NCBI GenBank assembly: GCA_018970085.1
Contig: JAGWXD010000005.1
Coordinates: 62,001 to 126,000 of the forward strand
Direction of reading: 5' to 3'
Source of the DNA: Cyanobacteria bacterium REEB459
Lineage (GTDB): Bacteria > Cyanobacteriota > Cyanobacteriia > Phormidesmidales > Phormidesmidaceae
Length of the DNA: 64,000 bases
The notes below the pieces were generated by a model. It had not been told where the DNA came from and did not search any database. It worked only from the letters and a program-made list of their open reading frames with translations. This document shows positions 8,253 to 16,134 of the stretch, piece by piece. The stretch's first letter is position 1. Each line of letters begins with the position of its first letter. A program made the position numbers and the translations under genes.

Positions 8253-9086
8253 TTAGGGACGATAGAGCCAGAGCGGTAGACCACTGGTGGATTGCTCAAA
8301 TTCTAGCCACTCAAAGGCTGCCGTCAAGGGGGTGAGGTAGGGCCGGCTGGAGACCTGACTACCGGGTAAAAAACGACGAAAGCCAGGTTTTTTCTCCCCA
8401 ATGGTCAGGTAGGGGGCTTGCTCAGGGTTTAGCCCAGCCAGTTCGGCAACCCAGCGGCGAGCGTCGGCTTCACTGCCCAGGCGATCAACGACTCCCAGGG
8501 CCAGAGCTTGCTCTCCAGTAAAGATGCGTCCATCGGCAAAGCTGCGGACCGCTTCTTCTGTTAGAGATCGCGCGGTAGCAACGGTTTTCACAAACTGCCC
8601 GTAACTAATATCAATTAACTCTTGTAGGATGCCTTTTTCGGGATCCGTTAGTTCTCGATCAAAGGCCAGAATATCTTTGTAGGGGCCTGATTTAATTACC
8701 TTAAAAGACACCCCCAGTCGCTCCAGCAGACGCTCTAGATTATTGCCCCGTAAAATTACCCCAATACTGCCGGTGATAGTGCCGGGGTTAGCCATAATAT
8801 GACCAGCCCCCATACCGATGTAGACGCCGCCTGAGGCCGAAATATTGCCAAAGCTAGCGACGATTTTGATTTTTTCTTGCAAGCGCTGTAAAGCAGTGTA
8901 GATTTCCTGGGAGTCGCCTACCGTACCACCGGGACTATCGATCCGCAGGAGTAAGGCTGGAAACTTCCTCTGCTCAATTTCTTGAAGGGCTTCTAGCACT
9001 CGCTTACGGGTTGCTGGTCCAATCACGCCGGTCACCTCTAGGCGGGCAATGGACTTACGAGAACGGGGGGGAAGGGGCCAGACCAT
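8253..9086 (-). CDS. sppA: signal peptide peptidase SppA, S49 family
   Basis: This 277-residue single-domain S49 protease matches bacterial SppA. Ser85 in NISASGG is the likely nucleophile and Lys137 in KSGPYKDI the general base; their 52-residue spacing matches the Ser/Lys dyad of the short Bacillus SppA. LLLRIDSPGG and GSIGV are further family motifs. Known members degrade signal peptides left in the membrane. The N-terminus is basic and has no obvious transmembrane helix, so this copy may be peripheral or cytoplasmic. It is transcribed divergently from the ferritin-like gene at 9251. Confidence 0.9.
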   Translation of the reverse strand: MVWPLPPRSRKSIARLEVTGVIGPATRKRVLEALQEIEQRKFPALLLRIDSPGGTVGDSQEIYTALQRLQEKIKIVASFGNISASGGVYIGMGAGHIMANPGTITGSIGVILRGNNLERLLERLGVSFKVIKSGPYKDILAFDRELTDPEKGILQELIDISYGQFVKTVATARSLTEEAVRSFADGRIFTGEQALALGVVDRLGSEADARRWVAELAGLNPEQAPYLTIGEKKPGFRRFLPGSQVSSRPYLTPLTAAFEWLEFEQSTSGLPLWLYRP

Positions 9087-9250
9087 AGGGGAAAATCACC
9101 AATCACAATCACTCCAGGGGTTTAAACCCCTGACAGCAGGCCTAAATTATAGCCTGAGCTGATAGTTTCCATGGCCTCTGATTTACCTACCAGGAACAAA
9201 AAAGGTACGCTAAAATCCAAATCAATAGAGTTATAAAACTTAAAAATTCC

Positions 9251-10156
9251 ATGGCTGTTACCTACCCCCGCCCTTTTCTCAATGTCTTGAGTGCCCGTGA
9301 TGTGATGAAACAGGTAGTACAGGACCAGGAAGTTCACTACCTTACCCTGAATCGCTATCGCTATAACGAACAACGCAGTTGTAAAGACCTCACCGCTCTC
9401 ATTGAATCTCTCAATGGTCATCCCCAGGATCTAGTCAGGGACCTGTCTCACCACGTGGCGGATGAAGCTCGTCACGCTGTCTGGCTGACCGATCTGCTGA
9501 TGGATTTAGGGGTTCCCATTAATACCCCTCCCGGTCTCTCCTACATTGATGAGTTTGAGCGCTTGCTGGACCAAGAAAGCTTTACCAGCCAGGATCAACT
9601 GGAGGATGCGGTGATTGCTGCCCTGGTTTCTATTAACGTTACCGAGAAGCGAGGCTGTGAGTACTTTGCCGCCCACATCCATGCCCTTAAAGGGGCTGCC
9701 CCCACCCCAGAGAATTTGAAGATTCGTGAAACCATCGAGAAGATTTTGCCTGAGGAAACCGCCCATGTGCGCTGGGGAACTCGCCGCTTGGCAGAAATTG
9801 CTCGCCGCAGCCCCGCCAGTCGAGAAAAGGTAGAGACGGCCAAACGCAAGTATGCCGCAATTGAGCAAACGGCCTTTGAAGCTGGTATGGATATAACCCT
9901 GGGAGCAGAGTTAAGGCGTTTGCAGCAGCTGTTGGACATTGCCAACACCATGCCCCTGTGGGAACGGCCCCGCTACCTGTTAGAGCGCCTGCCCGGTTCC
10001 CTGTTTGCCCCTGAATTGCAAAAGACTCGTCTGACCGCTGCCCAACGGGCCTGGCAACGGGACCCTAAGGTGTTTATGGAACGGTTTGTGCCGATGTTTT
10101 TTCAAGGAATTTCAGCTCAGACAGCGGCCACACCGGTAGAAGAACCGGTGGCTTAA
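9251..10156 (+). CDS. ferritin-like diiron protein, unknown substrate
   Basis: This 301-residue protein carries a full diiron ligand set in ferritin-like spacing: Glu40, Glu72-x-x-His75 (DEARH), Glu132 (TEKRG) and Glu169-x-x-His172 (EETAH). After about residue 180 comes a helical, Arg-rich extension containing WERPRYLLERLPG. It has no signal peptide, so it is cytoplasmic. It is not AcsF (present separately here), ferritin, or ribonucleotide reductase, and the length does not fit aldehyde-deformylating oxygenase (about 230 residues). An oxidase or oxygenase role is possible; the substrate cannot be read from the sequence. It is a single-gene unit, closed by a strong terminator at 10203-10241. 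Confidence 0.8.
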   Translation: MAVTYPRPFLNVLSARDVMKQVVQDQEVHYLTLNRYRYNEQRSCKDLTALIESLNGHPQDLVRDLSHHVADEARHAVWLTDLLMDLGVPINTPPGLSYIDEFERLLDQESFTSQDQLEDAVIAALVSINVTEKRGCEYFAAHIHALKGAAPTPENLKIRETIEKILPEETAHVRWGTRRLAEIARRSPASREKVETAKRKYAAIEQTAFEAGMDITLGAELRRLQQLLDIANTMPLWERPRYLLERLPGSLFAPELQKTRLTAAQRAWQRDPKVFMERFVPMFFQGISAQTAATPVEEPVA

Positions 10157-10201
10157 GGGGGGAGGGCCCGCTCTGCCTTAGTCTCTGGCCCCTGGGCTGT
10201 G

Positions 10202-10247
10202 AGGCTGTAGGGTCAGGTAATTAACAATTAACCCTACAGCCTTATTG
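10202..10247 (+). terminator. strong hairpin terminator between convergent genes
   Basis: A perfect inverted repeat, AGGCTGTAGGGT at 10202-10213 and ACCCTACAGCCT at 10231-10242, forms a 12-bp stem with a 17-base loop and is followed on the plus strand by TATTGTTTT. It can end the ferritin-like transcript and perhaps slow the opposing transketolase-like transcript. Confidence 0.8.
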
Positions 10248-10249
10248 TT

Positions 10250-12151
10250 TTAGCCCAGCAGAGTTTTTACCTTAGCCATAATGCCTGTGGGGTCGATGCC
10301 CTGGTAAGGGTACTGTTCCCAGAGACCGCCGCAGCCCTCTTCGTGGGTACCCAGGTAGGCGAACTTGGGGGTGTAGCCCCGCTCCAGTAGCCAGGAACCA
10401 AAACGGCTACCCAGACCGGTGCGGCGGTTGAAGGCTTCGGTAACCAGCACGAAGGGTGCCTTACCCACCTTAGCTAGCATCTCTTCATCCACGACATTCA
10501 GGGTGGCTTTGTTGATTAGTCCCACCTCGATACCCTCCTGTTTGAGGCGCTCCACCGCGTCCAGGGCCCGGTAGACGGAGTCACCGAAGCTGACAATATA
10601 GCCAGCGTTGCCTTCCCTTACCACCTCGTCTTTTCCCGGGGTGAACTGGTAGTTACCCCCAAACAACTCCTTGCCGTTGCTATCCAGCAGAATCGGGGTC
10701 TTAGACCGGGTGGAGAAAATGAATCGCAGCCCGGGGTTGTGGAACACCGCCTTGACACAGGCCTTCATCTGGTTGGCGTCCGCCGGGAAGTAAAGCCGGG
10801 TCTCGTAGCCATCATCCAGGCCATTGTCGGCAAACATATTGTTGATGCCGAAGTGGCAGGTGTTATCCGCCATGTCATCGATGCCGGCGTGGGAGAAGTG
10901 GCATAACAGGTTGGAGTAATTCAGCCGGGCCATGGTGATTTCGGAAATACACATTTCCAGGAAGGCACTGAAGGTAGCAAAGATGCCCTGCTTGCCGGCC
11001 TCCATGCCGAACCCGGCGGCGGCGGAGAGGTTGCCCCGCTCCATAATGCCACCACTAATAAAGATTTCAGGGTAAGCCTTACGGATCTGGGCCAGGCCGC
11101 AGGAACCCTCCAGATCGCTATCCACTACCAACACCCTGGCCTTGCGATCGGCCTCATCCATGGTACTGAGCACCTCCACTACCGCGTCACCAAAGACATT
11201 ACGGTTAGATCCCGACTTGTCTGAAATGCCCAGGTAGGTGTAGGTGTCCTTAGGCTTGGGCACCGCCTTCAGCGCCGTCACCGCTTCACTGTGACCCCGG
11301 GATTCCAGGTACTTGAGGGCGGCATCAACGGAAATCACATCGTGACCATGGGTGCTGCCCTCGATGCCCTCGATGCCCACCGCCATGGCCCGCTTGTTGA
11401 TTACAGCGATGGGACCCGGGGTATTAATCGCCTGGCAGATATTGGCATACAAACTATCGAGATCTTCCCCATCTCCCTCCAGCACCGTGAGGCCGTGGCC
11501 CTCCAGAGTTTTTCTGACGCTGTAGCCCCCCATGTACTGGGAGGGGTGACCGGCAATGGTGACATCGTTATCGTCGATTAGAAGTTTGACATTGATGTGG
11601 TGGGCAACGGCGAAGCGGGCGGCCTCCGCATCGTCTCCTTCCTGCTGAGACCCGTCAGAGCCCAGGCAAAATAGGGTTTTGCCGGGGTTAGCCAGGGCCA
11701 CCCCGTTGACGTAGGGCCACATGTGACCCAGGCGACCGGAACTGAATTTCACCCCCGGAGTCAGCCCTAGCTCGGGGTGGCCCGGCAGTTTCTGGTGAGC
11801 TTCCCGGTAGCGCATCAGTTGTTCAGCGGGTAGGTCACCGTTTAGAACCGCCATCAGGTATTGGGTGGCCACCCGGTGACCGGCTTCATCGAAGAAGATG
11901 GGCACGTATTTTTCCCCCTGGCCCCGAAACAGAGCGTCCAGGATCATCACCTCAGGAACGGTATCGTAGGGACCGCCGGTGTGGCCTCCCACTCCCCGGG
12001 CTGCACCGGTGGCGGTGAAGAAGACAATGGCATCGCGACAAAGTTGAATATTGGCTTTGAGGGCGTTACGCTGGTCCTCCGTGAGAACGGGGTTGGCGGC
12101 ATCCAGGGAAATGCGCTGGTAGGCATCCAGGTCAATGGGAAAGCGGGTCAT
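10250..12151 (-). CDS. transketolase-like thiamine-diphosphate enzyme
   Basis: This 633-residue protein has transketolase architecture: an N-terminal TPP domain with GSDGSQQEGD at about residues 164-173 and DDN at 193-195, a central pyrimidine-binding domain (SGGIMERGNLSAAAGFGMEAG) and a C-terminal domain. The sequence differs from the canonical Calvin-cycle TktA, for example SDGSQQEGD in place of the usual GDGCxxEG, so it is a separate branch of the family. The start at MTRFPIDLDAYQ (ATG 12151) is preferred to the frame extending to 12253, whose extra residues are not family-like. It may act on a sugar phosphate other than the usual pair; the substrate is unknown. Confidence 0.8.
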   Translation of the reverse strand: MTRFPIDLDAYQRISLDAANPVLTEDQRNALKANIQLCRDAIVFFTATGAARGVGGHTGGPYDTVPEVMILDALFRGQGEKYVPIFFDEAGHRVATQYLMAVLNGDLPAEQLMRYREAHQKLPGHPELGLTPGVKFSSGRLGHMWPYVNGVALANPGKTLFCLGSDGSQQEGDDAEAARFAVAHHINVKLLIDDNDVTIAGHPSQYMGGYSVRKTLEGHGLTVLEGDGEDLDSLYANICQAINTPGPIAVINKRAMAVGIEGIEGSTHGHDVISVDAALKYLESRGHSEAVTALKAVPKPKDTYTYLGISDKSGSNRNVFGDAVVEVLSTMDEADRKARVLVVDSDLEGSCGLAQIRKAYPEIFISGGIMERGNLSAAAGFGMEAGKQGIFATFSAFLEMCISEITMARLNYSNLLCHFSHAGIDDMADNTCHFGINNMFADNGLDDGYETRLYFPADANQMKACVKAVFHNPGLRFIFSTRSKTPILLDSNGKELFGGNYQFTPGKDEVVREGNAGYIVSFGDSVYRALDAVERLKQEGIEVGLINKATLNVVDEEMLAKVGKAPFVLVTEAFNRRTGLGSRFGSWLLERGYTPKFAYLGTHEEGCGGLWEQYPYQGIDPTGIMAKVKTLLG

Positions 12152-12377
12152 GGTTTTTCCTATAGGCTTACAGGTCAGGGTGGGAGCAGCCAGAATCAGC
12201 CGCAGCACCTTCACCGCAGAGTTGCGGTGATCTAGATCTATACCTTCTATCATTCAATACTGTGGGAACGGTGTGAAGGTGTTCCGTCAGAGTTAATCGG
12301 GGCCGTGGTGATTGCTCTGGTCACGGGCAGGGACAGGCGGTCAGCTAGAATGGTTGCCCGATGCCGGTTTTTAGCGG

Positions 12378-14567
12378 TTAGGGGGGTGGGGAGACGAGAT
12401 AGGGACTGGCCAGGGTTGGTAGCTGCTTTTGCCAGACTAGGGCCTGGTAAATGGCAGCGGCAGCGTCGGCTCTGGTGGCAATTCGGTTAGGGTTGAGCTG
12501 GCTAAGTTGGGGGGCGTTGACGATGAATCTGAGGCGGGTAGCCCTGGCTACCGCCTCCAGGGCATAGCTGGGCAGGCTAGCGCGATCGCTAAACTGTTCT
12601 AGCAGCGACAGGGGTGGGGGTTGATTGGCTAGCCCAGCTAATCCATTTACCAGAGCCACCCAGAGTTGCACCCTAACCATAGAACTGTCGGGGCCGAAGC
12701 ACTGGTCCGGAAATCCAGATAGAAAATTGCCCTGGTAGGCGCTCTGAATGGCACGGGCTCCCCAGTAGGTAGAGGGTACATCTCTAAAGTTTACGGGGGG
12801 GCGGCGCACTGGCGGTCTGAAGGCGCTATTGATCAAAGCTGCAAACTGACTGCGACTGATCGCCTGGTCAGGATAGAAACAGCCATCTCTCTGGCCCTGG
12901 ACCAGATTGGCATTGAGTAAACCCTGGATAAAATCCTCAGCCCAATGCCCCCGAATATCGGCGAAAGTCCCCTGAACCAGCGAATGCAGAGGAGATGGGG
13001 TGAGTGCTAAGCGGGGAGCCAGATTCCAGGCAACCAGGCCCTGGTAAATCAGGGCAGCCACCTCTGCCCGGGTGATGGGCTCCTGGGGCCGGAGGTGGGC
13101 AGGGTCGGGATAGTTCACCACCAGGCCAGCCTGGGTAGCGGCGGCCAGGGCATTGATAGCATAGCTGGGAATCTGGGCTCGATCGCTATAGAGGCCCAAG
13201 ACACTAGCTCCTGCCCCGGGTAACAGCAAACCGGTTGCTACCGCCACCATCGCCTGTGCCCGGGTGATGGGTTGCTCAGGGCGATAGCTCTGATCGGGAT
13301 AGCCCCCCACAAACCCCTGCTGCTGGGCTCGGTCAATCGCCCCGTAGGCCCAAAAGTCGGGAGGGACGTCGGTAAATGCGACCTTGGCTCGCACCAGGGG
13401 GACAGTTTTGTAGCTATTGGCTACCAGGGCAGCAAACTGGGCCCGATTGATTGGCTGATCGGGGCGATAGGTACCATCGGCAAAGCCTTTGACTAGATTG
13501 CGATCAACCAGGGCGGCGATGTAGGGGGCTGCCCAGTGTTCCTTTAAATCGATAAAGTAGCTGGGTCCACCAGGGGTGACAACTGGGGCGGGTACCCTAA
13601 CCGCCGTTGTCTCAGGCACATCGGCAGGCTCTCCGTCGCCCGCCCCAGTTACATCCAGGAGGGGCTCAGGCACCGCAGCTGGGTCTGGTTGTTGACTGGG
13701 GGCTAGGGTGACTGCTCCGGAAGTTGTTTGAGGTAGCAGGTCATTTCCCACCGCTAGCAGCTCTGTGGAACTTTGATTGCGTAAGTCAATCTGACCATTG
13801 GCGCGTAGAGTATTGCCGCCGGGGTCGGTGGGTTGCCCCAGATCAGGCTGGGCCTGGTTGAGCACATCGAGTCCTATGTGTCGATTTTGATAGAGGCGAT
13901 TTTGCCGCAGTACCGGATTAGCTTGACCACTAATTTGCACACCGATCTGGTTGCCAGTTAGTTGATTAGCCAGCAGTAGAGGCGCCGCAGCTTCCCCCAC
14001 CTGCAACCCCAGCCCGCAGTCTTGGATGAAACAGTTTTTCACCTCTCCCTTAGCCTGCCCGGTAAAGCTAAGACCTGTCCCGGAAATGGACTCAAGGTGG
14101 TTATTCAAGATTAGGGGTTGGGCCTGGGCGGTCACTAGCAGCCCTATTTGACCAATCTGGCAGAGATGGCAGGCGCGGATCATCGGTTCTGCCGATCGCA
14201 CCAGGATTCCGCTTCCCTGAGGATTTTGCACTGTCACTCCCCGCAATTGGGCCTGGCCCTCCAGCACCAGAGTGAGGCTGGTGATACCCCCATCGGGCAG
14301 CGGGCCGCCCCCCGTAATCACAACCCCCTGACCTTGATTAGACTCCTGCCCCAGCACAATCACCCCTGCCCCCAGTACCAGTGGAAAGCGCTCACCCGTG
14401 GCCTGGCTATAGGTGCCAGCGGCCAGCCGAATCAGGACCTTACCCTGGCAAGCCAGGAGGGCGGCGGTCAGAGTTTTATAGGGTAACTGGGCAGAGCGAC
14501 CGCCGACTGGCTGGTCAATGCCCTGCCGAGGATCAACCTGGAGGGTTGTGGACACACCATATACCAT
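12378..14567 (-). CDS. beta-helix (DUF1565) protein with six SLH domains
   Basis: This 729-residue protein has two parts. Residues 1 to about 280 form a right-handed beta-helix of the DUF1565 type, with repeating N-x-G-I-x-V turns. From about residue 335 there are six SLH repeats in two sets of three, each with W-A or F-W near the start and the xGYPDxxYRPxxPITRAQ-like half. SLH domains usually bind secondary cell-wall polymers or peptidoglycan; in cyanobacteria they tie surface proteins or porins to the wall. No signal peptide is visible: the frame begins MVYGVSTTLQVDP and a stop lies ten codons upstream. It lies beside a DUF4168 protein on the same strand. Confidence 0.85.
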   Translation of the reverse strand: MVYGVSTTLQVDPRQGIDQPVGGRSAQLPYKTLTAALLACQGKVLIRLAAGTYSQATGERFPLVLGAGVIVLGQESNQGQGVVITGGGPLPDGGITSLTLVLEGQAQLRGVTVQNPQGSGILVRSAEPMIRACHLCQIGQIGLLVTAQAQPLILNNHLESISGTGLSFTGQAKGEVKNCFIQDCGLGLQVGEAAAPLLLANQLTGNQIGVQISGQANPVLRQNRLYQNRHIGLDVLNQAQPDLGQPTDPGGNTLRANGQIDLRNQSSTELLAVGNDLLPQTTSGAVTLAPSQQPDPAAVPEPLLDVTGAGDGEPADVPETTAVRVPAPVVTPGGPSYFIDLKEHWAAPYIAALVDRNLVKGFADGTYRPDQPINRAQFAALVANSYKTVPLVRAKVAFTDVPPDFWAYGAIDRAQQQGFVGGYPDQSYRPEQPITRAQAMVAVATGLLLPGAGASVLGLYSDRAQIPSYAINALAAATQAGLVVNYPDPAHLRPQEPITRAEVAALIYQGLVAWNLAPRLALTPSPLHSLVQGTFADIRGHWAEDFIQGLLNANLVQGQRDGCFYPDQAISRSQFAALINSAFRPPVRRPPVNFRDVPSTYWGARAIQSAYQGNFLSGFPDQCFGPDSSMVRVQLWVALVNGLAGLANQPPPLSLLEQFSDRASLPSYALEAVARATRLRFIVNAPQLSQLNPNRIATRADAAAAIYQALVWQKQLPTLASPYLVSPPP

Positions 14568-14611
14568 GGCCTTGGTTCAGCCTCAGGATAAGTTTTTAAA
14601 AGCCAGAAGCA

Positions 14612-15079
14612 TCAAGATTTTTCTAGCAGGGTACTAATACGATGCTGTAGGCCTGGATCCTGGGCTGACTGTTGAAGAATTTGAGCGAACCGGTCCAGCC
14701 CCAGTCCGGCAGATTGAATCGCTTCTTCCATGGCAGTTTCGGCCTTTTGTCGCAGGGCCAGAATCGCTTCTAGGGTGGGGGCAAACTGGGGGGTGGCGGC
14801 GGAGCGATCGGACTCGATCTCTTGGGCGATGGTATTAAATTCCTCTACTGTTAGTCCAGCCGCCTCTATTGCCTTGACCATGTCAGCCTCTGCCTCCACC
14901 CGCAGATCCCGGGCGGCCTGGTAGGCCTGCACAAACTCTCCTAGCTCTGCCCCTGACAGCTCCGTCGCCATTACCATCGGCGCTGCGTCATCGCTGGCCC
15001 TGGCGGCCTGGGCTGGGACTGGCAGTAGCCAACCCCAAACCAGCACCAGTAGCAGTAATCCTTTCACCAACATTGCCAT
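14612..15079 (-). CDS. DUF4168 domain secreted protein
   Basis: This 155-residue protein begins with a clear Sec signal peptide (hydrophobic core VKGLLLLVLVWGWLLPV, cut after AQA at about residue 25). The rest is helical, with two related segments of the form AEADMVKAIEAAGLTVEEFNTIAQ and AETAMEEAIQSAGLGLDRFAQILQ, the mark of DUF4168. Its function is unknown; it should act in the periplasm or the outer layers. It lies just upstream of the SLH protein on the same strand (44 bases apart), so the two may be cotranscribed. Confidence 0.8.
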   Translation of the reverse strand: MAMLVKGLLLLVLVWGWLLPVPAQAARASDDAAPMVMATELSGAELGEFVQAYQAARDLRVEAEADMVKAIEAAGLTVEEFNTIAQEIESDRSAATPQFAPTLEAILALRQKAETAMEEAIQSAGLGLDRFAQILQQSAQDPGLQHRISTLLEKS

Positions 15080-15244
15080 GGTTTACCTCATCATCCCACT
15101 ACGTCGGTTTATTACTGAAATCGTGTTTCCGGATACTAAAGACTTAGGTAATAAGCTAGGCACAATGGCGCAATCTTGATTCCGTTAGGCAAGAGGGTTT
15201 TAGGTACGGGCACCTTGGGCTCAGAGTTGACTTACCCTAGACCC

Positions 15245-15802
15245 ATGACCTCTTCTAAATCAACCCCTCCAGTGTATCTGGGAACAACGGCAGGATTTAC
15301 CCTGCTGGAGAACTTTATTATAATAACCATTCTCTCTGCCATGGCCAGTATGCTCAGTGTGGCCATCGCAGGCTGGCTTGATCAACGTCAGGTAAACCAA
15401 ACCCAGACTCTGATTTACCAGGCCTTACGAGTTACCCAGCAAGCGGCCACCAAGGGGCAGCAGCGCCAGCAATTTAGCCTGCGGCAAAGAAACGATCGCT
15501 TAGAATGGGCCAGTCACCCTGAGGCGGTGACTCCAGCCCGGGTGACAGAATGGCAATATTTGCCAATGGGGGTTAAGCTCGCCAGCGAAGATAACACCCT
15601 GCCCCTGCTGAAAACCGATAACGTCTACTATGTTCGGTTTGATTTTCACGGCGATGTGAGATCGAGCCTGGGCACCCTCACCCTGGTGGGTGGTGGTAGC
15701 CGCCTTAGTTACCGCTGCGTAGTGGTTTCTACTCTGATTGGGGCGCTACGCCAGGGCGAAGGCCATAGCAAAGCTAACAGTAATCAACGCTACTGCTATT
15801 AG
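15245..15802 (+). CDS. type IV pilin-like protein (pseudopilin)
   Basis: This 185-residue protein has a prepilin peptidase site, AG|FTLLEN, followed by a hydrophobic helix (IIITILSAMASMLSVAIAGWL) as in type IV pilins and type II secretion pseudopilins such as GspH/FimT. ATG 15245 leaves a leader of about 17 residues before the site, a normal length; the frame is open back to 15176. Residue +6 is Asn rather than the common Val/Leu, and Glu+5 is conserved. No other pilus gene is adjacent, so it is an orphan minor pilin candidate for motility or DNA uptake. Confidence 0.8.
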   Translation: MTSSKSTPPVYLGTTAGFTLLENFIIITILSAMASMLSVAIAGWLDQRQVNQTQTLIYQALRVTQQAATKGQQRQQFSLRQRNDRLEWASHPEAVTPARVTEWQYLPMGVKLASEDNTLPLLKTDNVYYVRFDFHGDVRSSLGTLTLVGGGSRLSYRCVVVSTLIGALRQGEGHSKANSNQRYCY

Positions 15803-15825
15803 GGGCTAGTTGGGCGGTCAGAGGG

Positions 15826-16041
15826 TTATTCCGCTAGGTCCCACCAGCCCAGCCCTGGGCCGATAAACCGCAGGGTAATCCAAAAGGATAGTAAAACCAC
15901 GATCGCCGCCCAGGTACCTCGACTAGTCCAGCGCATAAATTGCTGAGACTGGGCTCGGGTAATGGGTAGCCAGGAAACAATCGGTTCCTCCTGACCGTAC
16001 TGGTCTCCCAGGATCTGCTGTCGCCGTTTTGATTCGCCCAT
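15826..16041 (-). CDS. DUF2839 small membrane protein
   Basis: This 71-residue protein begins MGESKRRQQILGDQYG, the hallmark of cyanobacterial DUF2839 proteins, followed by one hydrophobic helix (TWAAIVVLLSFWITLRFI, about residues 43-60). Its function is unknown; a small membrane-anchored protein is expected. It sits downstream of the helicase-like gene on the same strand with about 93 bases between them. Confidence 0.8.
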   Translation of the reverse strand: MGESKRRQQILGDQYGQEEPIVSWLPITRAQSQQFMRWTSRGTWAAIVVLLSFWITLRFIGPGLGWWDLAE

Positions 16042-16134
16042 GGCTGCGCCTCCAACCTTTGTGAATTAATCATAGATGCCCTTATCAACCCCTAGGCCTA
16101 AGGGGACAGACAAAGCTGATGCCCCCAATGGCAT

